DNA from: Deinococcus ruber
GTDB taxonomy: Bacteria > Deinococcota > Deinococci > Deinococcales > Deinococcaceae
Assembly (NCBI RefSeq): GCF_014648095.1
Contig: NZ_BMQL01000046.1
Coordinates: 1 to 37,672, forward strand
Direction: 5' to 3'
Length of the DNA stretch: 37,672 nucleotides
Within the stretch, counting starts at the first letter, position 1. Each line of letters begins with the position of its first letter. Made by a program: the position numbers and the translations under genes. The notes beneath the pieces are model-generated. The model saw only the letters and a list, made by a program, of their open reading frames with translations, ran no database searches and had not been told where the DNA came from. Positions 1 to 8,618 of this stretch are shown here, one piece after another.

Positions 1-2
1 TA

Positions 3-179
3 CCCTCTTCAGAGTTCTTGCGCTGGGCGCACCTCGAACTCAAGGTGTCCGGTACTGAGATTCAGCGGTCCAATCTGGATGACCCAGTTGTACGTCGTAA
101 CTTAAAACGGGCTGTAGATGAGGATGCTCATGAGAACATGACCATCCGGACAGTCAACCGTTTGACTCGAGGACTTTAA
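3..179 (+). CDS. C-terminal end of an unknown protein (partial)
   Basis: An open frame enters from the left edge and ends at TAA 177-179, giving 58 residues that finish in NRLTRGL. It is charged and has no membrane segment. I do not recognise the family. Its stop overlaps the stop of the minus-strand sugar transferase by two bases, so the two genes converge tail to tail. It could belong to the polysaccharide locus, but nothing in the visible part shows this. The frame is supported only by being open and by ending exactly at the neighbour's stop. Confidence 0.5.
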   Translation, partial: PSSEFLRWAHLELKVSGTEIQRSNLDDPVVRRNLKRAVDEDAHENMTIRTVNRLTRGL

Positions 180-1654
180 TAAGCGCCGGCGCTTTTCAAG
201 ACTGCTCGGAAGGTTCTCAGCAGAATCACAGCGTCAAGCCACACGGACCAGTTGCGGACGTAGTAAGGATCGAGGAGTACCATCCCCTCGTCGCCGGCAT
301 CGGAACGACCTGACACCTGCCACAGGCCGGTCATGCCCGGCCGCACTTCATGGCGAATCTGCTGGACTGCCAGCGGCAACCGGTGATGATGGTACGGTGG
401 CAGAGGTCGAGGGCCGACCAGAGCCATGTCGCCGCGCAGGACGTTGATCAGCTGAGGCAGTTCGTCCAGACTGGTTTTGCGCAGCACTCTTCCAATGCGG
501 GTGATCCGGGGGTCGCGCCGCAATTTGAAGTTGGCCTGCCACTCCGCTTGCAGGACAGGATCGCGGGCGAGATGGGTTTCCAGTACCCGTTCCGCATCTG
601 GCACCATCGTGCGGAACTTCCAGGTGCGGAAGTGATGACCTGCCAGTCCTATCCGCTCCTGAAAGAACAGGGGAGCGTGATGGTCTTCCAGCCAAATCAG
701 GAGCGCAATCACCGCGCACAGCCCGCCCCACAACGGTAGTGTCACGCAGGTCAGCAGCAGGCTCAGGCCACGTTTGACGCGCCGGGTAAATGGATCGGCC
801 AGGTGGTGCGACACCTGCACGCCGAGTACGCCACCCAGGTCGCGGGTGCGTGCCCATAGGGTCTGTACACCGAACAGATCAGGAATCAGGATGACGGTGC
901 GGTACACCGAGAGCGGACCGTCTAGCAGCGCGGCATGTGTTCCGGCGGCGGCGCCCGGCATGGCCAGGATGGCCACCGGAGCGTCGTAGGTCCCGTCGTG
1001 GGTATACCCGACGACTGGAATGCCGACCAGGTGGGTGCCGTGGAGGGAAGCGTTGTCATCGAACAGAGCGATAGGATGGTACCCGAGGCCCTGCTCGGCT
1101 TGCAGCGCACGGATCATACGCTCACCCGTTTTCCCCGCGCCGTATACCACCACTGGCACGCCCCACTGTCCTGTCTTCAGCAGCAGGCTCTTGACGGTGC
1201 TGCGGGCCAGCAACTGCGCCGGCAGCCCCAGCAGCAAGAGCAGCACGCCGGGCAGGGTCGCCTGCAGTGGGTGCCTTTCCATCATCTGGGCTAATTCGAT
1301 CGCGGCGACCAGCAGTCCCATGATCAGCACGCTGTATCGCAGTTCAGTCACGATGCCCAGTCCCCACCCGGGCAACATCCCCACGCCATACAGCAGGGCA
1401 AGGTAAAATAGCAGGAAGAGCTCCCAGCGCATCGTCGACATCTGTCCCAGGTGCCAGTGGGTGGTCAGCAGGTTGATCACGATACCGACGACTGCCCAGC
1501 TAACGGCACTTCCCAACATCAATGCCAATATATTGAGCCGTCGCCGCTTTTGGTAAGCATGGGCACGGCGATTCCGCAGTTGGTCACGAACAGTTCTCGT
1601 GTGGCTTGCGCTACTTCCTGTTAGACTCTGTTCGTCCAAGAGACCCTCGATCAT
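176..1654 (-). CDS. WbaP-like undecaprenyl-phosphate sugar-phosphate transferase
   Basis: Predicted membrane enzyme that moves a hexose-1-phosphate from a UDP-sugar to undecaprenyl phosphate, starting each polysaccharide repeat unit. The 492 residues show the usual three parts: N-terminal hydrophobic helices (about 41-150), a Rossmann-like nucleotide-binding middle with VVVYGAGKTGERM (about 168-180), and the C-terminal bacterial sugar transferase domain from about residue 290 with a hydrophobic segment, FRTWKFRTMVPDAE, SLDELPQLINVLRGDM, VGPRPLPPY and RPGMTGLWQVSGRSD. Length fits the long WbaP type. ATG 1654 lies two bases from the divergent ATG of the ligase gene and has no clear Shine-Dalgarno; a TATACT sequence about 10 bases upstream fits a near-leaderless promoter. 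It most likely starts the glycan built by the minus-strand cluster beyond the IS region. The sugar used cannot be read from sequence. Confidence 0.93.
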   Translation of the reverse strand: MIEGLLDEQSLTGSSASHTRTVRDQLRNRRAHAYQKRRRLNILALMLGSAVSWAVVGIVINLLTTHWHLGQMSTMRWELFLLFYLALLYGVGMLPGWGLGIVTELRYSVLIMGLLVAAIELAQMMERHPLQATLPGVLLLLLGLPAQLLARSTVKSLLLKTGQWGVPVVVYGAGKTGERMIRALQAEQGLGYHPIALFDDNASLHGTHLVGIPVVGYTHDGTYDAPVAILAMPGAAAGTHAALLDGPLSVYRTVILIPDLFGVQTLWARTRDLGGVLGVQVSHHLADPFTRRVKRGLSLLLTCVTLPLWGGLCAVIALLIWLEDHHAPLFFQERIGLAGHHFRTWKFRTMVPDAERVLETHLARDPVLQAEWQANFKLRRDPRITRIGRVLRKTSLDELPQLINVLRGDMALVGPRPLPPYHHHRLPLAVQQIRHEVRPGMTGLWQVSGRSDAGDEGMVLLDPYYVRNWSVWLDAVILLRTFRAVLKSAGAY

Positions 1655-1656
1655 AC

Positions 1657-3264
1657 ATGTATCAGTATAAGGCCATTTTGAAACGAAACGACGAGAATAT
1701 CATCACAGGCAGTATTGCATTATTACCCGTGGCGTCCCCCATCGTGTTGATTGGGCTTCTTGCTCTACTTCGGGATCGGCCACTTCCTCTGCCCTGGAGA
1801 TGGTTGCTGTTCGGGTTTGTCGGCCTTCAACTCCTGGCTGCGTTGTTCTCGCCGGCTCCCGCGCTTTCGCTGGGACTCGCGCTTCTCCGCAGCAGCTACG
1901 TCGTGGCGTTGCTGGCCGTAGGGTACGCCATGGGGCGCCCTGCAGCACTGCGGCCTGCCCTGATCGGGTATGCCCTGGTGGCGCTGACCGCCGTGGTGAC
2001 CACGCTGCTGCTGACCACGGGTCAGCCCTTCAGTACCCGCCTCGTTCATCCGTACTACACCAGTGTCAGTCTGGGCCTGGCTGGGGCCTTCGGCCTGCTG
2101 ATCGCTGCCACCTGGCGGGGCGGGCCGCTGTGGTGGCGTGTGACCGGCGGGACTCTATGCCTGATGATGTTCCTGTGGAGTGCCAGCCGCGGGCCGCTGA
2201 TTGCCCTGATCGCGGGTCTGGCAGCGGCCCTGCTGGTCAGTGCAGGTCGGCGCTGGTGGGCGGTCCTGCTGGGAGTGCTGGCGCTGGGAATCCTGGTGTT
2301 GACCCTGCAACAGGCAGGACCGAACAGCGTTATCGGACGCTTCAAAGACAGCACTCTGAATGGCAGAGGCATCTACTGGGCCGACGCACTCGCTGCGGCC
2401 CGGACACATCCATGGGGCGGTGTGGGACCGTATCAACTTGGCCCTTATCTCACGACGCAGTACGGTCCGGACAGCTGCCAGCTGTGGCTACCGAGCCGGG
2501 TGTACCATCTGCCAGCCTGTCCACCGCTGCTCAACAGGATTCGCGGCGCGTGGTTGATCGCCCACAACACGGCCTTTCATCTGCTGGGCGAAACGGGCAT
2601 CATCGGTCTGAGCGGCTGGTTGGCACTGATGGGAGCAGCAGCGCTGGCAGCGTGGCGGTCACGCGATCCGCTGATCAATGCCCTGACCTGGGCGACTGCG
2701 GCGATAGGGCTGGTGGACACGCCGACCTTCGTGCCGAACTTCGGTCATGCCGAGCTGTACTGGCTGGCCAGTGGGATTGGCATTGCCCTCAGCACCCAGC
2801 AGCAGGGAGTGGATGATGGTGAAAGTGTGGGTTTTACCGTGATGCCGCCCTGGCAGCTGGCGCCTGCTGCGCCGCTAATCGCCTGCCTGCTGCTTGGATA
2901 CTTTACACTTCCGCTGTGGCTAGAAAGCCTGCAGCCTAGTGCCACGAATAGGCCTGTGCTGCAGGCGTTGACCCTGCCGACTCGACTCACGGCTGGCGAG
3001 AACGTGACAGTCTTTCTGAAAGCCGACGTTCCTCAAGGTCAATTTATGTTGTACGGTTTGGCCTGCCTGGCCAATGGACCCTGCCGAAATGTTGTTCAAA
3101 CTGCGATAAAGGCCTCCCTCTCGGGTTGGACTCGTCTGACCCTGAAGGGGTTGCCACCAGGTCACTACCGTCTGCGCCTTCAATTGTCTGATACTTATCA
3201 TGGGACGCAGTTACGTGTCGAACGACCCGTAGCCAAATTGGTCCGGGTGATCGACGTTGAGTAG
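1657..3264 (+). CDS. O-antigen ligase / Wzy-type polysaccharide membrane protein
   Basis: A 535-residue polytopic protein with about ten hydrophobic helices over residues 15-425. Around residues 234-255 it has the periplasmic pattern GRGIYWADAL...HPWGGVGPYQLG, which is typical of the O-antigen ligase/polymerase (Wzy_C) superfamily. A soluble tail of about 100 residues (from about 428) looks like a beta-rich extracytoplasmic domain. It probably joins or polymerises lipid-linked glycan outside the membrane. A TTG at 1606 in the same frame would add 17 residues but reads through the start of the divergent transferase gene; I prefer ATG 1657. It overlaps the next gene by 8 bases, which suggests coupling. 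A second member of this superfamily lies at 11076-12416, so one may be the ligase and the other the polymerase. Confidence 0.85.
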   Translation: MYQYKAILKRNDENIITGSIALLPVASPIVLIGLLALLRDRPLPLPWRWLLFGFVGLQLLAALFSPAPALSLGLALLRSSYVVALLAVGYAMGRPAALRPALIGYALVALTAVVTTLLLTTGQPFSTRLVHPYYTSVSLGLAGAFGLLIAATWRGGPLWWRVTGGTLCLMMFLWSASRGPLIALIAGLAAALLVSAGRRWWAVLLGVLALGILVLTLQQAGPNSVIGRFKDSTLNGRGIYWADALAAARTHPWGGVGPYQLGPYLTTQYGPDSCQLWLPSRVYHLPACPPLLNRIRGAWLIAHNTAFHLLGETGIIGLSGWLALMGAAALAAWRSRDPLINALTWATAAIGLVDTPTFVPNFGHAELYWLASGIGIALSTQQQGVDDGESVGFTVMPPWQLAPAAPLIACLLLGYFTLPLWLESLQPSATNRPVLQALTLPTRLTAGENVTVFLKADVPQGQFMLYGLACLANGPCRNVVQTAIKASLSGWTRLTLKGLPPGHYRLRLQLSDTYHGTQLRVERPVAKLVRVIDVE

Positions 3265-3733
3265 GCTCTGGCTTCTGCCGCACCTGCTCTGGTTATTGGT
3301 ACCTGCCTTACTGTGGGGTGTCCTTACACTTTCGAGACTCCAAGTACCGGATTGGGTTGCCGCCCCGTTATCTTCGTGTACGCCCCAGGCACCTGCCGAG
3401 TGGATGAATGACCGGGTGAAGCCACTAGTGGATGGCCGGGCTGCGCTGGCGACCAATGGCTTGGTAAGCTTGCAAGTTTGTCGGCCCGGTATATTGACTA
3501 TCACGGCAAGCGGCACGGCAGCCCAGAACCGCTGGCCTCTGATGAGCGTTAGTGCGGGAGATCAGTCCCTTCTGACAGTGCGTGTGAGTGTAGAACGGCT
3601 GTTCCAGGTGCGGGTGCCCAAAGCAGCTCTGCTGACCATCACTTTTCACGACGATGCCTATCTTCCGAATGCCATTCCCCGGCAGGACCGCAATTTATTT
3701 GTGAGGTCCGTGCGATTTGTAGCGACGCCCTAA
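3257..3733 (+). CDS. membrane-anchored protein with CBM60-like carbohydrate-binding motif
   Basis: 158 residues: an N-terminal hydrophobic segment (about 4-25, signal anchor or uncleaved signal) followed by an extracytoplasmic beta-rich region. The C-terminal part reads TITFHDDAYLP (127-137) then QDRNLFVRSVRF (143-154). This resembles the calcium-site pattern (NDAY...DRNLYV) of the xylan-binding carbohydrate-binding modules (CBM60 type). The start is TTG 3257, inside the end of the upstream gene, pointing to translational coupling. Next to an O-antigen ligase-type protein, a role in holding or presenting the exopolysaccharide at the cell surface is a reasonable inference. The assignment rests on one short motif, so it is moderate. 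Confidence 0.65.
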   Translation: MSRLWLLPHLLWLLVPALLWGVLTLSRLQVPDWVAAPLSSCTPQAPAEWMNDRVKPLVDGRAALATNGLVSLQVCRPGILTITASGTAAQNRWPLMSVSAGDQSLLTVRVSVERLFQVRVPKAALLTITFHDDAYLPNAIPRQDRNLFVRSVRFVATP

Positions 3734-3864
3734 TCGTGTCAGGTGAGGGGCACAGAGATTTCATTTGTGCTTTGACTCGCCGGACTCGTATTCTTTTCGC
3801 TTCAATCAGTTGCTCACTACGCCATTTCCGTGCTGGGCTAAGCTCGACTTTCGCCGTTGACAGG

Positions 3865-5337
3865 GTGAGCAGCACGCTGCTTCCGAAGTGGTTCACAGGG
3901 GTCCTGGAAGGATTCGCTCCATTGTTTTCGGCGCGTATCTGGCCGCAGGTGCAACTTCTGGCAGTCGGAGCGCTGCTCTCTCCTGGAAAACGGACCGTGA
4001 CAGCGGCGTTGCGCGTGCTTGGGTTGGCGGACGATCCAAGGTTTGATACGTTCCACCGCCTGTTAAACCGTGCGCGTTGGTCCAGTCTGCAAGCTAGTCG
4101 AGTCCTGCTTGGTCTGCTCCTGACGGCTTTTATGCTTTCAGGACCGCTGGTTCTCGGCCTGGACGACACCGTAGAGCGACGCACCGGCGTGAAGATCAGC
4201 GCCAAAGATCTACCGCGACCCCGTCAGATCCAGTCACGGGCACTTTGTGAAAGCCAGTGGTCTGCGTTGGCTGAGTCTGATGCTGCTGACGCCCATCCCC
4301 TGGGCCCATCGCGTCTGGGCGTGTCCGTTCCTGACAGCGTTGGTGCCGTCACAGCGCTCCAACGAAGCGCGCGGTCACCGACACAAAACCTTGACCGATT
4401 GGGCTCGTCAGATGCTGCGCGTGGTGCATCGGTGGTGTCTATTGATACCTGCATAAATCGGAGGCGCCTCGCATGCGGAGAGTCAGCAGGGTGATAGGCT
4501 GCCACTGCGGGGCTACGCCCTGATCGCCTGTCCCCAACCTACGCAGGTATCAATAGGACGGGAGCTGATCGTGGTAGCGGACAGGGCTTGCGCGGTCATC
4601 GGGTGGCTCTCCGATCTCCAGCAGGGCCAGCCAATCACCGTCATCACCCGGCTTCGTCTGGATGCTGCGCTCTACGACCCAGCACCAGAACGACAGGTCG
4701 GCCAGAGGGGCCGACCCCGACGGAAAGGCAACCGTCTTTCCACGCTAGCGTCTCTGGTCCACGATTCAAAGACGTGCTGCGAGCGCGTCCGTTTACAGCG
4801 CTGGTACGGTGAAACCAACCGGGAGATCGAGGTCATCTCACAGACTGCGGTCTGGTACCACAACGGTCTCCCGCCCCTTCCGCTTCGATGGGTCTCGATG
4901 CGTGATCCTCGGGGCAAGTTCTCCACGCAAGCCTTGCTCTGTACCGACCTCCTGCTCAGTCCAATTCAGATCCTGGAGTACTTCGTGCAGCGATGGCAGC
5001 TCGAGATCACCTTTGAAGAGGTTCGGGCTCACCTGGGCGTGGCAACGCAGCGGTAGTGGAGCGATCTAGCCATTGCGAGAACAACCCCAGCGTTGCTGGG
5101 GCTGTTCTCACTCGTCACGCTGATGGTCTACGAACGCTGGCAGGGCCATGAAGCTTGGGTCAGGCATGCTGCTTGGTACGACAGACTCTGCCAACTTTTA
5201 TCGATGCGCTCGCTGAGGTTCGGCGAGCCTTGTGGAAGGTGCCGACTTTTCGCACATCAGCGCCAGCACGCAAGATGGTTCAAGTCCCGCTTGATTTCAT
5301 CGAGCGCCTCGCAGACGCACTTGGCTACGCTGCCTGA
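3865..5337 (+). pseudogene. IS701-family transposase, broken
   Basis: The DDE transposase can be followed through several frames. The first part (from GTG 3865) carries GLDDTVERRTGVKISAK; a small deletion near 4206 shifts the frame; the second part (about 4207-4439) carries KASGLRWLSLMLLTPIPWAHRVW and HKTLTDWARQMLRVVHRW. The MITE at 4440-4555 then splits the gene. The third part resumes at ELIVVADRACAV and holds VTRLRLDAALYDPAP and QRWQLEITFEEVRAHLG. An in-frame TAG (about 5054) sits where relatives have glutamine, and a further frameshift near 5190 precedes the end DFIERLADALGYAA. With these lesions the gene cannot make a functional transposase. The family call rests on the DDTVERR and FEEVRAHLG regions. 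Confidence 0.88.
4440..4555. repeat. MITE copy 1, inserted in the IS701 transposase gene
   Basis: A 116-bp non-coding element with near-perfect terminal inverted repeats, TATTGATACCTGCATAA at the left and the complement of TATTGATACCTGCGTAG at the right. It lies between the codons for VVHRW and RELIVVAD of the transposase. Related copies are at 5443-5579, 24989-25109 and 26246-26382. Its interior is closest to the copy at 24989 read in reverse: both have GTTGGGGA(C/T)AGG beside one terminal repeat. No target duplication is obvious. Confidence 0.85.
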
Positions 5338-5442
5338 CGCTCCTCAATAGCGAAAGTAGAGAGTTGGAGGAAGCGCAGTCGACGTTCTTCAAGTTGATCT
5401 CGGGTGAGGTGCGATGGAAGCCAACGGTCAGTCATCCACTCC

Positions 5443-5579
5443 TATTGATACCTGCATAAGTTGGTCACGCTTTTGTACCCATGGAGCTATCGGGGAGGAC
5501 GGTCCAATGGCGTAAGGGCCAGCCTTACGGACAGCAAGTCAACAGGTCAAGCTGTCCCGAACCTATGCAGGTATCATTA
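5443..5579. repeat. MITE copy 2, abutting the IS4-type element
   Basis: A 137-bp element starting TATTGATACCTGCATAAGTT and ending in the complement, with a slightly altered last few bases (GGTATCATTA). It has the same length as the copy at 26246-26382 and matches it along its whole length in reverse orientation. Inside are short hairpins, for example CGTAAGG-GCCAG-CCTTACG. It ends exactly where the IS4-type inverted repeat begins, and its last bases supply the stop codon of that transposase. Confidence 0.85.
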
Positions 5580-6676
5580 AGTAGGGGACAGTTTGCTGGC
5601 ACAGGCTAGGAAGTCGCGGATGAATACCGTCTCAGACGGATTCCACAACACATTGACCAGTGCTGCCTTCACAGTATTCAACCCGTGGCGCACGATGGAG
5701 AGGGCCAGACGGCCATGGGCGAGCACCTGCATGGGTGCTCGTTCGTGTTCTGCCTGTCCGACCTGCCACGCCCAGACGGAGGTCAGTGTCATCAGCGTCA
5801 GGAGCGTCCCTAACCGTTCAGGGTGGGTCAGATGCGTGGCTTCCAGATCAAAGGCAGAGCCTTTCCAGTGCTTGAACAGCGATTCAATGGTCCATCTTTT
5901 GGAAGAGCGTTCAAGCGCGTTCCGGCCGTGCTCCAGTGTCGCCATGTACAGCAGATGGCCGTGCTCGTCACGTACGGCACACACGCGCAGCGGCACGCCG
6001 TAGACCATCAGGGGTCGATACCACCAGCGAACCTCACCTGTCGGAATGCCCTTGAAGAGTGCCCAGACAAGCATGCCGCCCACCTTGGTGTTGGCCTTGA
6101 GGCGGATACAGGGCGCGACCTTCACCTTGTTGAGGAACTTGAACCATTTTCTCCCAATGAATTCGCGGTCTCCCAGGAGACCGGCGATCCGCTTGGCCGG
6201 CAAGACCAGCAACACACGCTCCAAGAGGGCATTGCGTACAGTTGAGCGACTGCTGCCCCGTGGGGCAGCAGCGTCCACATGAGTGGCAGCGCCTGTCCCT
6301 TCAGGATTACGGCGACCAACAGGATCTTGAGTTCGGTGCTGCCCAGACGCCAGTTTGTCCGGTCGATGACCAGCCACAGCCGTTCAGTGGGATCGGAGAA
6401 GCTCAGGACAAATCGCGCCAGCACGTCCTCAGACAACCGGATGTTCTTGAAGAAGCGGTGCAGTTGCTTCACCTTGCTGCTCTGGAGCGCTGCACCTGGG
6501 AGTTGAGCGGCCAGTTTGGTGAGTCGTACATCCTCGCGCTGGATCAGCGCGAGCATCAAAGCAGCGAGGAGTGCCAGACTGGGGGCCCTCAACCCCCAGG
6601 GGTGTTTGGCGAGGTGAGCGAGAACGATAGAATGTGGCGAGCAGCTCGGGGGTGTTTTCATATACAGAAACACCAT
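5577..6676 (-). pseudogene. IS4-family transposase, one frameshift
   Basis: Two overlapping frames give a single IS4-type DDE transposase of about 365 residues. The first frame (from 6676) has LWLVIDRTNWRLGS with the first catalytic aspartate. The second has LLGDREFIGRKWFKF with the second, and RWTIESLFKHWKGSAFDLE, which fits the R-x3-E-x6-K part of the IS4 signature. The join is near 6250, where the first frame reads LLPHGAAVAQ while the second continues as GSSRSTVRNALLER; one missing base in a G run explains it. Everything else looks well preserved, so loss of function is recent, or the shift could be a sequencing error. The stop TAA at 5577-5579 comes from outside the inverted repeat. Confidence 0.88.
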
Positions 6677-6723
6677 CCCAGAGCTGCTCTAGCCTTTTAT
6701 CCCGCACCAAACTGTCCTCTACT
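5580..6723 (-). mobile_element. IS4-family insertion sequence with frameshifted transposase
   Basis: Element of 1,144 bp bounded by 16-bp inverted repeats, AGTAGGGGACAGTTTG at 5580-5595 and the complement of AGTAGAGGACAGTTTG at 6708-6723 (one mismatch). It contains one transposase gene on the minus strand covering nearly its whole length. No target duplication is visible: the left side is the end of MITE copy 2 and the right side is unrelated. The left junction may therefore have been rearranged, or the MITE inserted at the end of the IS. Confidence 0.85.
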
Positions 6724-6822
6724 CAGCACCCAGTCATTCTACCGTCGTTTGCTTCAGCCGAGCTCAATAATACAATCAAGATTCATTTCGAAGTGCGCCT
6801 TTTAGAGAGAAAATAAAGATAC

Positions 6823-7797
6823 TCAGGACTCGACAGCCGCGACCTTCACTTGCTCGGCAATCCAAGGATAGGTTCGTTCGAGTCCGGCACGTAGGGACAT
6901 GTTAGGTGCCCAACCAAGCTTTTCGCGTATACGGGTGTTGTCAGAATTCCGTCCTTTGACTCCCGTAGGCCCAGAGATGTGCTTGATCATCAACGGCTTT
7001 GAGGCAATTTCCATAACCATGGCAGCGAGTTGGTTGATTGAAACCATTTCTTCAGATCCAATATTAATAGGTCCGATATAATCGTTATCCATAAAACGCC
7101 GCATGGCTTCTAGGCACTCGTTTACATGTAGAAACGAACGTGTTTGTTCTCCGTCTCCCCACATCTCAATAATGCCGTCGTTACCAGATTCTGCCACTTT
7201 ACGACACATTGCAGCCGGGGCTTTTTCACGTCCTCCAGTCCATGTACCTTCTTCGCCGAAAATGTTGTGAAAACGTGCGACGCGTACATTAATACCATAA
7301 TTGCGATTGAATGCAAAGTATAGACGCTCACTAAATAATTTCTCCCATCCATACTCACTATCAGGGGCGGCAGGATACGCTGAATCCTCAGCAGTTACGG
7401 GTTTAGAGGGATCAAGCTGATTATATTCGGGATACATGCATGCAGATGAAGAGTAAAATACTTTACCTACCCCATTTTCCTTAAGCTGGTGGAGAATGTT
7501 GAGATTGATTAGGGCGGAATTATGCATGATATCAGCATCATTTTCACCGGTAAAAACGAATCCTGCCCCTCCCATATCTGCCGCGAGTTGATATACTTCA
7601 TCAAAGGAGCGGTCAACAATAGCGTTACATACTACTGGATCGCGAAGATCGCCAATCACAAAGTCATCGGCCTCTGTTTCTGCATACTCAGGGTATTTAA
7701 GATCAACACCCCTTACCCAAAATCCCTCTAATTTGAGATGCTTAACTAGATGGTTTCCAATAAATCCGCCAGCACCACATACTAACGCTGTTTTCAT
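6823..7797 (-). CDS. GDP-mannose 3,5-epimerase-like sugar-nucleotide epimerase
   Basis: 324-residue extended short-chain dehydrogenase. Start ATG 7797 follows AGGAGG by a good spacing; an upstream in-frame extension exists but lacks this signal. The N-terminal GAGGFIG binds NAD. The protein carries the stretches that mark the plant GDP-mannose 3,5-epimerase: AADMGGAGFV (72-81), SSSACMYPEY (116-125), YGWEK (149-153), RFHNIFGEEGTW, GGREKAPAAMCRK (188-200), MWGDGEQTRSF and GRNSDN. The catalytic cysteine (C120), the Tyr-x3-Lys pair (Y149, K153) and the general acid/base lysine (K192) of that family are all present. Family knowledge predicts conversion of GDP-D-mannose to GDP-L-galactose or GDP-L-gulose. 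Last gene of the polysaccharide operon, so it likely supplies an unusual L-sugar to it. Codon use is AT-rich compared with flanking chromosome. Confidence 0.85.
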   Translation of the reverse strand: MKTALVCGAGGFIGNHLVKHLKLEGFWVRGVDLKYPEYAETEADDFVIGDLRDPVVCNAIVDRSFDEVYQLAADMGGAGFVFTGENDADIMHNSALINLNILHQLKENGVGKVFYSSSACMYPEYNQLDPSKPVTAEDSAYPAAPDSEYGWEKLFSERLYFAFNRNYGINVRVARFHNIFGEEGTWTGGREKAPAAMCRKVAESGNDGIIEMWGDGEQTRSFLHVNECLEAMRRFMDNDYIGPINIGSEEMVSINQLAAMVMEIASKPLMIKHISGPTGVKGRNSDNTRIREKLGWAPNMSLRAGLERTYPWIAEQVKVAAVES

Positions 7798-7859
7798 AAA
7801 TCCTCCTGGGAATGCGTACTGTTTTTGTAGAACGATCAATGAATATTTAGTATAATAAA

Positions 7860-8618
7860 CTATAAAGGATATTTTCGTAGCCCAAGCTTTTGTTGAATTA
7901 TTTTCATAATAAATCGGGGATTGTTGTAAAAGTATCGTTTCCATAAACGTTTTGGCTCTATGAGTGTGCGATATAGCCACTCAAAACCACTACGTTGAAT
8001 CCAACGAGGGGCTTGTTTCTTTAGACCTGCATGAAAATCAAAGGCAGCCCCTACTCCAACCATAATATTTGCCTCAAGCATATTAAGATGGTCTGCCATC
8101 CACATTTCTTGCTTAGGAGTACTTAGTCCTACCCAGACTATATTGGCTCCCGATTGGTTAATTTTTTCTATAACAACTTTATCTTCTTCTGGACTCAACT
8201 TACGAAAAGGAGGACAATAGGTACCTACAATATCAAGTTGAGGATAACGGGCTTTGAGTTTAGTCGCTAAAATATCTGCAACTCCTTCATTTCCACCATA
8301 AAAGAAATGTTTGTAGCCCCTTTCTTGGGAGTGATTGCAAACAGCTAACATTAAGTCTGGACCATATACTCTATCGACGTTTGTATTGCCTGCAAGAACA
8401 CTTAGCCAAACCAGGGGCATACCATCTGGAGTAACCATGCCTGCCTGATTGTGAACCTGTTTTAATTTTACGTCAGTTTGACTTTCCATGACACCATGTA
8501 CTCCAGTAACACAGATGTATTCATGATAGTCTCCCGCTATCGTATTGTCAAAAAAATCCAGTGACAATGCGAGATTAGTGGCGCTAACGCCAATTCCTAG
8601 AATATTGGTTCTTTTCAT
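7860..8618 (-). CDS. WecG/TagA/CpsF family glycosyltransferase (GT26)
   Basis: 252-residue cytoplasmic, membrane-associated glycosyltransferase. It shows the family marks: an N-terminal NILGIGVSATNL, the DGMPLVW motif, the FYGGNEGVAD Rossmann-like turn, WVGLSTPKQEMWM and VGVGAAFDFHAGLKKQAPRWIQRSGFEWLYR. Members add an aminosugar or related residue to a lipid-linked first sugar (for example WecG adds ManNAcA). Here it probably performs the second step after the WbaP-like transferase. The start ATG 8618 follows AAGGAG at good spacing. A basic C-terminal tail (EPKRLWKRYFYNNPRF) is the usual membrane-contact part. It sits 62 bases upstream of the epimerase gene. Confidence 0.92.
   Translation of the reverse strand: MKRTNILGIGVSATNLALSLDFFDNTIAGDYHEYICVTGVHGVMESQTDVKLKQVHNQAGMVTPDGMPLVWLSVLAGNTNVDRVYGPDLMLAVCNHSQERGYKHFFYGGNEGVADILATKLKARYPQLDIVGTYCPPFRKLSPEEDKVVIEKINQSGANIVWVGLSTPKQEMWMADHLNMLEANIMVGVGAAFDFHAGLKKQAPRWIQRSGFEWLYRTLIEPKRLWKRYFYNNPRFIMKIIQQKLGLRKYPL

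Larger units (their letters stand above)
3842..5362 (+). mobile_element. decayed IS701-family insertion sequence
   Basis: Bounded by imperfect inverted repeats, CTCGACTTTCGCCGTTGA at 3843-3860 and the reverse complement CTCTACTTTCGCTATTGA at 5344-5361 (15 of 18 match). CTAA just outside the left end fits the YTAR target preference reported for this family, but no matching duplication is seen on the right. The element carries one broken transposase frame and a later MITE insertion at 4440-4555, so it is no longer autonomous. Confidence 0.75.

Noticed and set aside
348..1406. Several open frames on both strands inside the WbaP-like gene
   Set aside because: They are shadows of the 492-residue transferase, with low-complexity Arg/Pro/Ala-rich translations and no start signals.
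1800..2816. A 338-residue plus-strand frame inside the ligase gene
   Set aside because: It is another frame of the same DNA, lacks hydrophobic segments and any recognisable motif, while the overlapping frame is a clear membrane protein.
3736..3864. N-terminal 43 codons upstream of the IS701 transposase start
   Set aside because: They lie largely outside the terminal repeat and do not look like transposase; GTG 3865 inside the element is a better start.
4440..4555. TTGAT inside the MITE ends as a sign of an IS200/IS605-type element
   Set aside because: The elements have true terminal inverted repeats, unlike IS200/IS605 ends with subterminal hairpins, and the pentamer can occur by chance.
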